This document shows positions 35,062 through 43,426 of a stretch of DNA of 64,000 nucleotides, piece after piece. A model generated the notes under the pieces. The model ran no database searches, was not told where the DNA came from, and was given only the letters and a program-made list of their open reading frames with translations. The stretch covers positions 1 through 64,000 of the forward strand of contig CACDZM010000002.1 of assembly GCA_902557215.1 (NCBI GenBank). The letters are read 5' to 3'. The position numbers were made by a program, and so were the translations under genes. The stretch's first letter is position 1. The number at the start of each line of letters is the position of its first letter. Source of the stretch: an uncultured Pelagibacteraceae bacterium. Its GTDB lineage: Bacteria; Pseudomonadota; Alphaproteobacteria; Pelagibacterales; Pelagibacteraceae.

Positions 35062-35498
35062 TGGTTAAAGTTTTAATCAAAAAACTTGATCCAGCTGTCA
35101 AATTACCTGAATATAAAACCAATGGAGCATCAGGTGTTGACTTAACAGCATTTATTAAAGAAACCATTGATCTAAAACCTAAAAAATCTGTTTTAGTTCC
35201 CACAGGATTATCTGTGGCATTCTCTGAAGATTTTGAAATTCAAATAAGACCAAGATCAGGCTTAGCAGCCAAAAATAATATAAGTGTTTTAAATACACCT
35301 GGAACAATTGACAGCGATTACAGGGGAGAAATAAAAGTCATTATTTATAATCATGGTAATGAAAATTTCTTAATAAATAATGGCGATAGAATTGCTCAAA
35401 TGATATTAACACCTGTATTGAAGATGGAATTGGAAGAAGTAAATAATTTGCCTGAATCTATAAGAGGAAAAGGTGGGTTTGGCTCAACGGGTAAATGA
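35061..35498 (+). CDS. dut: dUTP diphosphatase
   Basis: Trimeric dUTPase, 145 residues, keeping uracil out of DNA and making dUMP. All five motifs are visible: GASGVDLTA, IRPRSGLA, NTPGTIDSDYRGEIKV (with the catalytic Asp), GDRIAQMI and the C-terminal P-loop-like RGKGGFGSTGK. Coupled upstream to coaBC (TAATG) and downstream to the MoeB/ThiF-like gene (ATGA). Confidence 0.97.
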   Translation: MVKVLIKKLDPAVKLPEYKTNGASGVDLTAFIKETIDLKPKKSVLVPTGLSVAFSEDFEIQIRPRSGLAAKNNISVLNTPGTIDSDYRGEIKVIIYNHGNENFLINNGDRIAQMILTPVLKMELEEVNNLPESIRGKGGFGSTGK

Positions 35499-36241
35499 GT
35501 ATCAAATTAAATAAATATCAAATAGAAAGATTTTCAAGACAGATTGTCTTAAAAGACATTGGAGTCCTAGGCCAAAAAAAAATAATTAAAGCTAAAGTGT
35601 TGATTGTTGGTATGGGTGGTTTAGGGTGCCCTGCAGCTGAATATTTAACAAGAGCAGGGGTAGGGTCATTAGGTATTATTGATCCTGATGATGTAGATTT
35701 ATCAAATATTCATCGACAAAGTCTTTTTAATTCTGGAGATTTGAAAAAATCAAAAGTTTCAGCAGCAAAAAAAAAACTAAAAAAAATTAACCCAAAAACA
35801 GTCATTAATTGTTATAAGATTAAGTTAAATAAGAAAAATTGCTTAAATATTATTAAAAAATATGATTTTATCATAGATGGCTCTGATAATTTTGAAACTA
35901 AATTTTTAATTAATGATTTTTGTAAAAACTTTAAAAAGTTTTTAGTTACAGGTGCAATTAGCAAGTTTGATGGACATATTTTTACATTTAATTTCAAAAA
36001 AATGGGAACACCATGTATAAGAAATTTTTTTCAAGAAGAGGAGGTTTTTGATAATACATTAAACTGCGAATACGAGGGAGTTTTAGGGACTGTTGCTGGT
36101 ATTGTTGGTATTCTTCAAGCAAACGAAATTTTAAAGAAAATTTTAAATATTGGAAAAGATCTAAACGGTTATATTTTAATTTTAGACTTATTGAATTTAA
36201 ATTTTAGAAAGGTCAAATTAAATAAGTTTAAAAATGCTTAA
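35495..36241 (+). CDS. MoeB/ThiF/HesA-family E1-like adenylyltransferase
   Basis: A 248-residue enzyme that would adenylate the C-terminus of a sulfur-carrier protein (MoaD or ThiS). IERFSRQIVLKDIGVLGQKKI leads into the ATP-binding loop VGMGGLGCPAAEYLTRAG near residue 40 and DLSNIHRQSLF near 68. NCEYEGVLGTVAGIVGILQANEILK near 190 is typical. The zinc-binding CXXC pairs of MoeB/ThiF are not intact: the first reads PCIRN and I see no second pair. I therefore do not choose between MoeB and ThiF. Confidence 0.85.
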   Translation: MSIKLNKYQIERFSRQIVLKDIGVLGQKKIIKAKVLIVGMGGLGCPAAEYLTRAGVGSLGIIDPDDVDLSNIHRQSLFNSGDLKKSKVSAAKKKLKKINPKTVINCYKIKLNKKNCLNIIKKYDFIIDGSDNFETKFLINDFCKNFKKFLVTGAISKFDGHIFTFNFKKMGTPCIRNFFQEEEVFDNTLNCEYEGVLGTVAGIVGILQANEILKKILNIGKDLNGYILILDLLNLNFRKVKLNKFKNA

Positions 36242-36677
36242 AAAGATATTTATAGTAATTACCTCATTTATTTTTTTTTCAACCGCATTATCAGAAGAAA
36301 TCTTTCTTTCATTAAAAAAAAGTAAGGTAAATGTAAGATATGGCCCAAGCTTTGAGTTTCCTGTTAAATTTGTTTACAAGAAAATAGATTTACCTATAAA
36401 ACAAATAGATAAAAAAGATAATTGGAGAAGAATTATTGATTTAAAAAATAATAGTGGATGGATTCATGCCTCGCAATTAAAACTTATTAATTCCACCATT
36501 CCTTTAAACGATAAAATCTTATTTGACAAACCAACAATTTTTTCAAAGCCTGTTGCAAAAATTAAAAAAGGAAGAGTTTTAATAGTTCAAAATTGTCAAA
36601 ATAATTGGTGCGAAGTTCAAACTGATAATTTTAAGGGATGGATAGAAAATAGTAACTTATGGGGAGAAGTAAAATAA
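36234..36677 (+). CDS. Secreted bacterial SH3-domain protein
   Basis: A 147-residue protein with a signal peptide (MLKKIFIVITSFIFFSTALS) and one or two bacterial SH3 repeats. The first is KVNVRYGPSFEFPVKFVYKK to SGWIHASQL, and the second is KPVAKIKKGRVLIVQNCQNNWCEVQTDNFKGWI. Such domains bind peptidoglycan or partner proteins in the periplasm. Its start overlaps the preceding gene by eight bases. No catalytic domain is present, so its role is unknown. Confidence 0.85.
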   Translation: MLKKIFIVITSFIFFSTALSEEIFLSLKKSKVNVRYGPSFEFPVKFVYKKIDLPIKQIDKKDNWRRIIDLKNNSGWIHASQLKLINSTIPLNDKILFDKPTIFSKPVAKIKKGRVLIVQNCQNNWCEVQTDNFKGWIENSNLWGEVK

Positions 36678-36699
36678 CCTCTAACAAAATAAAATTTAA

Positions 36700-36879
36700 T
36701 TACTTTTGTTGAACACAAATATCCTTAATTACTGGGGTATTCGCACAATCTCCACATTTAGTTTTTTGAACTATACATCCATCATCAAGAATTTCTACAT
36801 CAACAACTTTATCACACTTAGAACAAGTCGATGAAATAGTTAATCCACATTTTTTACAATTGAAATTTTCTGTTTGCAT
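36700..36879 (-). CDS. 59-residue cysteine-rich zinc-ribbon-like protein
   Basis: The frame starts MQTENFNCKKCG and ends CVQQK. Eight cysteines are spaced as CKKC (8, 11), CSKC (19, 22), Cys34, CGDC (42, 45) and Cys54, enough for one zinc ribbon or two small metal sites. No family is recognised. It is preceded on its own strand by two 25-bp Fur-like repeats. It lies at the end of an iron and peroxide gene block, so iron- or metal-dependent expression is inferred. It is a short, easily overlooked gene. Confidence 0.75.
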   Translation of the reverse strand: MQTENFNCKKCGLTISSTCSKCDKVVDVEILDDGCIVQKTKCGDCANTPVIKDICVQQK

Positions 36880-36922
36880 AATATTAAATTAACTCTGGTA
36901 AAAAATGAATACAATAAAAAAA

Positions 36923-36947
36923 TTTGAGAATAATTATCATTAGCAAA
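36923..36947 (-). promoter_or_regulatory. Fur-like operator, proximal copy
   Basis: Read on the minus strand, the core GCTAATGATAATTATTCTC matches 16 of 19 positions of the classical Fur box GATAATGATAATCATTATC. The site starts 44 bp upstream of the zinc-ribbon peptide start. It shares the outer bases TTTGAGAAT and CAAA (plus strand) with the distal copy. Confidence 0.55.
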
Positions 36948-36952
36948 TTTTT

Positions 36953-36977
36953 TTTGAGAATGATAACTAGTATCAAA
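36953..36977 (-). promoter_or_regulatory. Fur-like operator, distal copy
   Basis: Second 25-bp copy, exactly 30 bp from the first, with identical TTTGAGAAT and CAAA ends (plus strand) and a different centre. On the minus strand GATACTAGTTATCATTCTC matches about 13 of 19 Fur-box positions. A 30-bp period places both sites on roughly the same DNA face. Confidence 0.45.
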
Positions 36978-37001
36978 ATTAATCTAATTAAATAAAAAAT
37001 T

Positions 37002-37244
37002 TTATTTGGTTTTTGATTTACTCGCCCACCATTTATCTAAAATAAAATACCAAACAGAATTTGCAATTGGCTCTACTATTGCGTCTGTGAGTGCAATCAT
37101 AAACGAAACATTAGCTACTAACATTAGAACAGTTATAGCGATTGCAAAATGTCCAATTGTATAAATAATGGTTCTTAAAATTGAACCTTTATTGTTCGAG
37201 TAAATTTGTCCAGCAGCTTTAAATATACCGCTTGTTATTTCCAT
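37002..37244 (-). CDS. DUF2061 small membrane protein
   Basis: An 80-residue protein with two hydrophobic helices (about 24-46 and 48-68). GSILRTIIYTIGHFAIAITVLMLVANVSF followed by ALTDAIVEPIANSVWYFILDKWWA matches the DUF2061 pattern of an Arg-containing first helix and a C-terminal Trp/Tyr-rich helix. The function is unknown. The ATG overlaps the hydroxylase stop as TAATG, so the two are coupled. Confidence 0.8.
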   Translation of the reverse strand: MEITSGIFKAAGQIYSNNKGSILRTIIYTIGHFAIAITVLMLVANVSFMIALTDAIVEPIANSVWYFILDKWWASKSKTK

Positions 37245-37840
37245 TATTTTTTAAACGGGCTTTCAAGTACGCAAGCAACTAAATGGACTCTAGCCTGTTC
37301 TCCACCATTAAAAAAATTATGATATTTAGTGTTGTTTGTTATCCATACCTTTCCATCAGCTGGGAGGTGTTTTGCTACATTTTCAATAACCATAGAGCAA
37401 CCCTTATTAGTTATTATAGGAACATGTAGTCTGCATTCAGGATCTTTATGCCAGCTTAATGTTGATCTTGGTTGTTTTAACAAAAGTCTTACTCTACCCA
37501 ATTTAAACCTCTTACTTAATGTCTCGTAAACTTCCTTAAAATATGTATTTTCAAATTCTGGAACTAATTGAGTATATTTAGACTCATCTATGTCGACGTC
37601 TCTAGAAACCTCTTTTCCTGTTTCGTCTGCAATTGTCCAATATTTTCCTCTTATATTATTTCCTTCGATAGAACTTTTATCATTCGGAATTTGATTTAAT
37701 GATATGGCACCAAAATGTGTGACCCCGGGAGAATTGAATTTTTTAGTTTTTAAAATCTTATCTAAATCATCTCTTAGTTTTGAAATATCAAAGTTAAGAT
37801 TAGGAACCTCATAAAAGTCCTCAAAATTTGTTGTCACCAT
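37244..37840 (-). CDS. Aspartyl/asparaginyl beta-hydroxylase-like 2-oxoglutarate/Fe(II) dioxygenase
   Basis: A 198-residue cupin-fold oxygenase. The Fe(II) ligand motif is seen as LSWHKDPECRLHVPI near residues 125-139 (HXD, with RLHVPI), and the distal ligand and 2-oxoglutarate arginine as YHNFFNGGEQARVHLV near 172-187. There is no signal peptide or membrane anchor, so it is cytosolic. The substrate is unknown. It is followed by the DUF2061 gene (1-base overlap) and preceded 22 bp upstream by katG, suggesting an iron or oxidative-stress operon. Confidence 0.82.
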   Translation of the reverse strand: MVTTNFEDFYEVPNLNFDISKLRDDLDKILKTKKFNSPGVTHFGAISLNQIPNDKSSIEGNNIRGKYWTIADETGKEVSRDVDIDESKYTQLVPEFENTYFKEVYETLSKRFKLGRVRLLLKQPRSTLSWHKDPECRLHVPIITNKGCSMVIENVAKHLPADGKVWITNNTKYHNFFNGGEQARVHLVACVLESPFKK

Positions 37841-37862
37841 ATTTTTATCTCACATTTAAAGT

Positions 37863-40100
37863 TTAATTCAATTTTAAATCAAATCGATCAGAATTCATTA
37901 CTTTTACCCACGCGGCAATAAAATCTCTAACAAATTTATCACCCGAGTCTTCACATGCATAAACTTCTGCTAGAGCTCTCAATTGAGAATTTGAACCAAA
38001 AATTAAATCAACTCTTGTTGCTTTCCATTTTGTCTTTTGTGTTTTTCTATCTTTTCCAACAAATGTTTGCTCTAATTTATCCTCTTCTTTCCATGTAGTG
38101 TTCATATCTAAAAGATTTACAAAATAATCATTAGTAAGAGAACCAGGTCTATTTGTGAAAACACCGTGTTTCGAGCCATCATAGTTAGTATTTAATACCC
38201 TCATTCCACCAACAAGTGCGGTCATTTCTGGTGCAGTTAAGCCCATCAATTGTGCTTTATCTACCAATTTTTCTTCAGCAGAAACATTCGAAGCTCCTCC
38301 ATTTAAATAGTTTCTAAAACCGTCTGCATTCGGTTCAAGTAGACCAAATGAGTGAATATCTGTCTGATCTTGTCTTGCATCCCCTCTTCCTGCCGAAAAT
38401 GGAACTTGAACTTTATAACCAGCTTTTTTTGCAGCCATCTCGATACCAACGCCACCGGCTAGTACAATTAAGTCAGCCATTGAAACGCTTCTCTTTTTAT
38501 TATCGAATTTGCTTTTTATTTTACCTAAAGCTTTAGTTACTGTTGATAATTTTTTTGGATTATTCACTTTCCAATTTTTTTGTGGTTCCAACAATAATCT
38601 TGCGCCGTTAGCACCACCTCTTTTGTCTGATCCTCTAAAAGTAGAAGCTGATGCCCATGCAGTAGATACTAAATCTGAAATTGATATTTTGGACTTAGAA
38701 ATTATATTTTTTAAATCATTAATATCTTTTGATTTAAGTTTGTATTTTGGCTTATCAATTGGATCTTGCCAAATTAATTGTTCTTTTGGTACTTCACTTC
38801 CAAGATAGCAAACTCTAGGACCCATATCTCTGTGAGTTAATTTAAACCAAGCCCTAGCAAATGCATCATGAAACTCTTTCGGGTTTTGATGAAAATGTTT
38901 TGTTATAGGTCCGTAACTTGGATCAACTTTCATTGAGATATCAGTCGTTTGCATCATTGGTGGATGAAGCACACCTTTCTGATGAGCATCAGGAACCATT
39001 TTAATCTCCTGACCATTTTTCTTAGGCGTCCATTGATGAGCACCAGCTGGGCTTTTTGTAAGCTCCCACTCATGTCCATATAAACAATCTAAATAACCCA
39101 TATCCCATTTAATTGGATTTTGAGTCCAAGCACCTTCAATACCACTGCTTATTGTATCAACTCCTTTTCCCGATTTATATCCACTATTCCATCCAGTTGA
39201 TTGATCTTGAAGTTTTGATGCCTCAGGATCCGGACCTTTAAATGACTCAGAGGCTGCGCCGTGTGATTTTCCAAATGTATGTCCTCCAGCTACCAATGCC
39301 GCTGTTTCATAATCATTCATAGCCATTCTTCCAAATGTCTCTCTGATATCATGTGCTGCAAGTTTTGGATCTGGATTAGCGTCAGGGCCTTGCGGATTTA
39401 CATATATTAAACCCATATGTGAAGCTCCTAGCGGCTGTTCTAAATCTCTTTTTCCACTATATCTTTCCACACCTAACATTTCTTTTTCTGAGCCCCAATA
39501 AATATCATCCTCTGGTTCCCAGATATCAGTTCTACCAGCTCCAAAACCAAAAGTTTTAAAACCCATTGAGTCTAAGGCTACATTTCCAACAAGTATAAAT
39601 AAATCTGCCCATGAAATTTTTCTTCCATACTTTTTTTTAATAGGCCATAAAAGTAATCTAGCTTTATCTAAATTAACATTATCTGGCCAAGAATTAAGTG
39701 GTGCAAATCTTTGATTTCCTGTTCCAGCTCCTCCTCTGCCATCACCAGTTCTATAAGTGCCCGCAGCATGCCAAGCTAATCTAATAAACAAGGGACCATA
39801 ATGACCGTAATCAGCAGGCCACCATTCCTGAGAGTCTGTCATCAACTTTTTTAAATCTTTTTTTAATGCTTTGTAATTCAGTTTTTTAAATTCTTTAGCA
39901 TAGCTAAATTTTTTATCCATAGGGTTGGATAAGTTTGAGTGCTGACTAAGGATCTTAAGATTTAAACTATTTGGCCAAAAATCTCTTACTGTTTGACCTC
40001 TGCCTGCAGAAAACTTTGCGGGTGTTCCTGCTCCAGTAAATGGACATTTGCTCATTTGATTGGCTTTAAAAGATTTATCTTTGAAATTTTCAGTACTCAT
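37863..40100 (-). CDS. katG: Catalase-peroxidase
   Basis: Bifunctional haem catalase-peroxidase of 745 residues, a normal length. The distal [11 protein letters not shown] near residue 99-109 gives the Arg, Trp and His of the active site. LIYVNPQGP near 230 supplies the Tyr of the Met-Tyr-Trp adduct, and [15 protein letters not shown] near 266 holds the proximal His. The C-terminal degenerate peroxidase domain is complete ([12 protein letters not shown]). Soluble H2O2 defence. A near-perfect Irr box lies about 35 bp upstream, and irr itself is the next gene upstream on the same strand. Confidence 0.97.
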   Translation of the reverse strand: MSTENFKDKSFKANQMSKCPFTGAGTPAKFSAGRGQTVRDFWPNSLNLKILSQHSNLSNPMDKKFSYAKEFKKLNYKALKKDLKKLMTDSQEWWPADYGHYGPLFIRLAWHAAGTYRTGDGRGGAGTGNQRFAPLNSWPDNVNLDKARLLLWPIKKKYGRKISWADLFILVGNVALDSMGFKTFGFGAGRTDIWEPEDDIYWGSEKEMLGVERYSGKRDLEQPLGASHMGLIYVNPQGPDANPDPKLAAHDIRETFGRMAMNDYETAALVAGGHTFGKSHGAASESFKGPDPEASKLQDQSTGWNSGYKSGKGVDTISSGIEGAWTQNPIKWDMGYLDCLYGHEWELTKSPAGAHQWTPKKNGQEIKMVPDAHQKGVLHPPMMQTTDISMKVDPSYGPITKHFHQNPKEFHDAFARAWFKLTHRDMGPRVCYLGSEVPKEQLIWQDPIDKPKYKLKSKDINDLKNIISKSKISISDLVSTAWASASTFRGSDKRGGANGARLLLEPQKNWKVNNPKKLSTVTKALGKIKSKFDNKKRSVSMADLIVLAGGVGIEMAAKKAGYKVQVPFSAGRGDARQDQTDIHSFGLLEPNADGFRNYLNGGASNVSAEEKLVDKAQLMGLTAPEMTALVGGMRVLNTNYDGSKHGVFTNRPGSLTNDYFVNLLDMNTTWKEEDKLEQTFVGKDRKTQKTKWKATRVDLIFGSNSQLRALAEVYACEDSGDKFVRDFIAAWVKVMNSDRFDLKLN

Positions 40101-40132
40101 TAGTTTATCCTATATTTGTTGATTATCAGTAG

Positions 40133-40149
40133 TTTATAATGATTCTAAA
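40133..40149. promoter_or_regulatory. Irr box (iron control element) upstream of katG
   Basis: TTTATAATGATTCTAAA departs from the alphaproteobacterial Irr-box form TTTAGAAyNrTTCTAAA at one position only (fifth base). It lies between irr and katG, 33 bp before the katG ATG. The consensus is from memory of published regulon work. Confidence 0.65.
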
Positions 40150-40196
40150 AAGGTGTCAATTGGTTTAAAATGACGCTTGAATTATAACAACAAAAA

Positions 40197-40595
40197 TTAG
40201 TCTTCTAACTTTACAAGAACCTCAACGGATTTAATTTTTTTTCCATTGATTTTTTTTAAAATGTTAATTGGACCAACATCAGCATTTTCTAAGTCTATCA
40301 ATTTTTCCTCTTTTAAATCATAAAAATGATGATGGTCAGAAATATTTGTGTCAAAATAAGTTTGATTTGAGTTTATAGGTATTTGTTTTAGATAACCTTT
40401 TTTTTCAAAAGCGTGTACAGTGTTATAAATTGTTGCTAGAGAAATTTTATCACTTGCTTGTTTCTTTATTTTCTGATCCAGCTCGTTGATAGTAAAATGA
40501 AATGTTTTTTCTGAGTTAAATAGCACCTCACATATCTGAAGTCTTTGTTTGGTAGGACGTAATCCAGAATTTCTTAATTTTTCAATATATTTCAC
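40197..40595 (-). CDS. irr: Fur-superfamily iron response regulator Irr
   Basis: A 132-residue Fur-fold repressor. The winged helix is GLRPTKQRLQICEVLF and SLATIYNTVHAFEKKGYLKQI. The His-rich QTYFDTNISDHHHFYD near residues 78-93 is the haem/metal region characteristic of Irr rather than Fur, Zur or PerR. In rhizobia Irr acts under iron limitation and is degraded upon haem binding. The start is GTG (40595). Divergent location next to fabA-fabB-fabI is the conserved alphaproteobacterial context, which supports the assignment. A separate Fur is encoded at 56559. Confidence 0.88.
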   Translation of the reverse strand: MKYIEKLRNSGLRPTKQRLQICEVLFNSEKTFHFTINELDQKIKKQASDKISLATIYNTVHAFEKKGYLKQIPINSNQTYFDTNISDHHHFYDLKEEKLIDLENADVGPINILKKINGKKIKSVEVLVKLED

Positions 40596-40611
40596 AATTA
40601 ATCGTATTATT

Positions 40612-40630
40612 AACTAAAATTATTCTAAAC
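40612..40630. promoter_or_regulatory. Irr-box-like site in the irr/fabA divergent gap
   Basis: AACTAAAATTATTCTAAAC contains the ATTCTAAA half-site with a degenerate second arm. An overlapping near-repeat, TATTCTAAAC then TATTCCTAAA, runs to 40640. It lies 17 bp upstream of the irr start and 58 bp upstream of fabA, a position suited to autoregulation. It is weaker than the katG site. Confidence 0.4.
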
Positions 40631-40688
40631 TATTCCTAAATTTATATTATATAGTGGTAAAATCAAGTAAATAAGAGTACTCAATTTT

Positions 40689-41189
40689 ATGAAAAAAAAT
40701 TCCTACTCATACAATGAACTTATAAATTGTGGAGAAGGTAAATTGTTTGGACCAGGAAATGCTAAATTACCACTTCCACCAATGCTCATGTTTGATAGAA
40801 TAACAGAAATTAATGATAATAAGGGTGCTTTTAAAAAAGGATCACTAAAAGCAGAACTTGAAATAAAAAAGAACCTTTGGTTTTTCGATTGTCATTTTAA
40901 AGAAGATCCTGTAATGCCTGGATGCCTCGGTTTGGACGCTATGTGGCAATTAGTGGGTTTTTATTTAGGCTGGATTGGAAATCCTGGAAAAGGAAGGGCT
41001 TTGGGTGTTGGAACAGTAAAATTTACAGGAGAAGTTTTACAAGATGTAAAATTAGTGAAATATGAAATTGACATGAAAAAAATTATGTCACCTGGAGGTA
41101 CAACAGTTGGGCTTGCGAATGGAGTGGTTTTAGCGGATGAAAAAAAAATATATTCAGCAGATAACTTAAAAGTGGGATTATTTAAATAA
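40689..41189 (+). CDS. fabA: 3-hydroxydecanoyl-ACP dehydratase/isomerase FabA
   Basis: Makes the cis double bond for anaerobic-type unsaturated fatty acid synthesis. The 166 residues form a single hotdog domain. [24 protein letters not shown] carries the catalytic His near residue 66 and Asp near 80. [15 protein letters not shown] near 137 is also typical. The stop overlaps the fabB start (TAATG). Divergent from irr. Confidence 0.97.
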   Translation: MKKNSYSYNELINCGEGKLFGPGNAKLPLPPMLMFDRITEINDNKGAFKKGSLKAELEIKKNLWFFDCHFKEDPVMPGCLGLDAMWQLVGFYLGWIGNPGKGRALGVGTVKFTGEVLQDVKLVKYEIDMKKIMSPGGTTVGLANGVVLADEKKIYSADNLKVGLFK

Positions 41190-42400
41190 TGAGAAGAGTC
41201 GTAATTACAGGATTGGGAGTAGTTTCTTGTTTAGGGAACAATCAGGAAGAAGTTCATCAATCATTATTAAATTCAAAATCTGGAATTTCATTTGCTGAAG
41301 AATACAAAGAACATAATTTAAAAAGTCATGTACATGGCAAGCCTAATATAAAACTTGAAGATCATATAGATAGAAAAACAATCCGATTTATGGGTTCAGG
41401 TTCTGCATATAATTACATAGCAATGAAAGAGGCAATTAAAGATTCTGGCCTAGAGGAAAAAGAAGTGAGTAATTTTAAAACTGGAATAGTTATGGGTTCA
41501 GGAGGGCCTTCGATTGAAAATGTAATTTTAGCAGCAGACAAAACACGAGCAAAAACTCCAAAATTAATGGGACCTTTTATAGTTCCAAGAACTATGGCAA
41601 GCACGGCATCAGCGACTTTAGCAGTTCCATTTAAAATCAAAGGAACAAACTATACAATGAGTTCTGCATGCGCCACTAGTGGTCACTGTATTGGGAATTC
41701 AATGGAATTAATTCAAATGGGAAAACAAGATATAGTTTTCGCTGGGGGGAGTGAAGAAATACACTGGGCCATGACAGCTATGTTTGATGCTATGACTGCA
41801 TTGTCATCTAAGTACAATGAAACTCCTGAAACAGCCTCTAGAGCTTATGATAAAACAAGAGATGGATTTGTAATCGCAGGGGGGGCTGGAGTTCTAGTTC
41901 TTGAGGAATACGAACATGCTAAAGCTAGAGGAGCTAAAATATACGCTGAGTTAACTGGTTATGGAGCAACCTCAGATGGATACGACATGGTAGCTCCATC
42001 AGGTGAGGGAGCTGTAAGATGCATGAAAATGGCTATGGCAACAGCTAGAAATAAAATTGATTATATAAATACTCATGGGACTTCTACTCCTGTTGGGGAC
42101 ATCACAGAACTAAATGCAGTGAAAGATACTTTTGGAGAAAATATTCCAAAAATAAGTTCAACAAAATCTTTATCAGGTCATCCGTTGGGTGCTGCTTCAG
42201 TACATGAGGTTATTTATTGTTTAATTATGATGAAAAATAATTTTATTGCTGGATCAGCGAATATAAATGAAATGGATGAGGATGCAAAAAAATTCCCAAT
42301 TGTTGCAAAAACTGAAACTGGAACAACTTTAAATACAGTAATGTCTAATAGTTTTGGTTTTGGTGGAACTAACGCAGCTTTAATTTTTGAAAAAGTTTAA
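41189..42400 (+). CDS. fabB: 3-oxoacyl-ACP synthase I (FabB)
   Basis: Condensing enzyme that elongates the unsaturated intermediate from FabA, 403 residues. [17 protein letters not shown] is the standard N-terminus. The catalytic Cys is in [13 protein letters not shown] near residue 157, and the two histidines are in [12 protein letters not shown] near 295 and [14 protein letters not shown] near 330. Second gene of a tight fabA-fabB-fabI unit. Confidence 0.97.
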   Translation: MRRVVITGLGVVSCLGNNQEEVHQSLLNSKSGISFAEEYKEHNLKSHVHGKPNIKLEDHIDRKTIRFMGSGSAYNYIAMKEAIKDSGLEEKEVSNFKTGIVMGSGGPSIENVILAADKTRAKTPKLMGPFIVPRTMASTASATLAVPFKIKGTNYTMSSACATSGHCIGNSMELIQMGKQDIVFAGGSEEIHWAMTAMFDAMTALSSKYNETPETASRAYDKTRDGFVIAGGAGVLVLEEYEHAKARGAKIYAELTGYGATSDGYDMVAPSGEGAVRCMKMAMATARNKIDYINTHGTSTPVGDITELNAVKDTFGENIPKISSTKSLSGHPLGAASVHEVIYCLIMMKNNFIAGSANINEMDEDAKKFPIVAKTETGTTLNTVMSNSFGFGGTNAALIFEKV

Positions 42401-42402
42401 TT

Positions 42403-43188
42403 ATGAGTTTAATGAAAGATAAAAAAGGATTAATCATGGGTGTTGCTAATGAAAGATCTATTGCTTGGGGTATTTCTCAAAAATTAGCTGAAGCTGGGGC
42501 TGAGCTCGCATTTACATATTTAGGTGATGCTCTTAAAAAACGAGTAGTTCCTTTAGCTGAAAAATTAAATTCAAAAGTTACATTTAGTTGTGATGTTGAA
42601 AAAAAAGATGAAGTAATAAAATTATTTGAAGATATTAAATCCCACTGGGGTGAAATAGATTTTGTTGTTCACGCAGTTGCTTTTTCAGATAAATCAGAAT
42701 TATCTGGTGAATATTTAAATACTACAAGAGAAAATTTTTTGAGAAGTATGTTGATCTCTTGTTTTTCTTTTACAGAGGTAGCAAAAGAAGCTTCAAAAGT
42801 AATGAAACAAGGTGGAAGCTTACTTACCTTAACTTACGAATCTACTAAAGCTATCCCAAATTATAATGTGATGGGTGTTTGTAAATCAGCTTTAGAAGCT
42901 AGTGTAAAATACTTGGCTAGAGATTTAGGAGCCAAAGGAATGAGGGTAAATGCTATCAGTGCAGGACCTATTAAAACGTTAGCAGCTTCAGCTATCGGAG
43001 ATGCAAAGTTTTTATATAAATGGAATGAGGATCATTCTTTTTTAAAAAGAAACGTAGATATACATGATGTTGGAAATTCAGCATTATATCTACTTAGTGA
43101 CCTTTCAAATGGTGTTACAGGTGAAATTCATTATGTAGATGCTGGATATAACAAAGTTGGAATGCCTGATCCTAAAAATATAACTTAA
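42403..43188 (+). CDS. fabI: Enoyl-ACP reductase (NADH) FabI
   Basis: SDR-type reductase completing each fatty-acid elongation cycle, 261 residues. The FabI-type cofactor start GLIMGVANERSIAWGISQKLAEAG lies near residue 10, and the catalytic Tyr-X6-Lys is YNVMGVCK near 153-160, followed by AISAGPIKTLAASAI. It is the last gene of the fab unit. The short GGGG/CCCC hairpin at about 43194-43215 could be a weak terminator. Confidence 0.96.
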   Translation: MSLMKDKKGLIMGVANERSIAWGISQKLAEAGAELAFTYLGDALKKRVVPLAEKLNSKVTFSCDVEKKDEVIKLFEDIKSHWGEIDFVVHAVAFSDKSELSGEYLNTTRENFLRSMLISCFSFTEVAKEASKVMKQGGSLLTLTYESTKAIPNYNVMGVCKSALEASVKYLARDLGAKGMRVNAISAGPIKTLAASAIGDAKFLYKWNEDHSFLKRNVDIHDVGNSALYLLSDLSNGVTGEIHYVDAGYNKVGMPDPKNIT

Positions 43189-43207
43189 TAAGCAGGGGCA
43201 TTCAGTT

Positions 43208-43273
43208 CTACCCCTTAAACCAGTTTATAACAGAAAATAACGCTTTTTTGAAAGACTTCATTGAGGACTTCAT
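43208..43273 (-). CDS. Possible 21-residue cationic peptide
   Basis: Frame MKSSMKSFKKALFSVINWF plus KG, with five lysines and an amphipathic, Trp/Phe-containing second half. The N-terminal MKSSMKS is encoded by the tandem 12-bp repeat. It begins 9 nt after the stop of the 28-residue frame. A second ATG would give 17 residues. Peptides like this occur among small toxins and membrane-active peptides, but no family is recognised. Low confidence because of the length. Confidence 0.25.
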   Translation of the reverse strand: MKSSMKSFKKALFSVINWFKG

Positions 43274-43277
43274 TGAG
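43254..43277. repeat. Perfect tandem 12-bp duplication
   Basis: GACTTCATTGAG occurs twice head to tail (43254-43265, 43266-43277), and a related AACTTCATTGAA is at 43310-43321. Such local repeats are rare in this compact genome. The gap 43189-43446 also holds the two tiny frames and the AT hairpin described separately. Confidence 0.7.
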
Positions 43278-43282
43278 AGTTT

Positions 43283-43369
43283 TTACTTTTGTCCTAAACC
43301 TCGTTTTGAAACTTCATTGAAATCGGGGGCAATTATTCTCTTATCGTACCCTAGAACCTGAAATTGCAT
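43283..43369 (-). CDS. Possible 28-residue peptide
   Basis: Frame MQFQVLGYDKRIIAPDFNEV followed by SKRGLGQK. The composition is that of a soluble protein, with few Lys/Ile/Asn. The codons include CTA, GGG, GCC, CCC and CGA, which are rare in the neighbouring genes. The stretch is about 37 per cent GC, higher than other intergenic DNA here. It may be a true small gene or the remnant of a longer foreign gene. No family recognised. Confidence 0.3.
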   Translation of the reverse strand: MQFQVLGYDKRIIAPDFNEVSKRGLGQK

Positions 43370-43388
43370 AAAAAATTGATATTTAAAT

Positions 43389-43426
43389 TTTTTAAAACAA
43401 ATAAATACATTTATTTGTTTTAAAAA
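43389..43426. other. Long AT-rich perfect hairpin upstream of the polysaccharide lyase
   Basis: Arms 43389-43405 and 43410-43426 pair perfectly over 17 bp around a TACA loop; only one pair is G-C. Runs of T on either side let it resemble a bidirectional terminator. It ends 20 bp before the lyase ATG, so it could instead be an operator or a 5' mRNA structure. Confidence 0.65.

Noticed and set aside
43254-43321. CRISPR-like repeats
   Set aside because: Only two tandem 12-bp copies plus one variant, with no regular spacers and no cas genes in the window.
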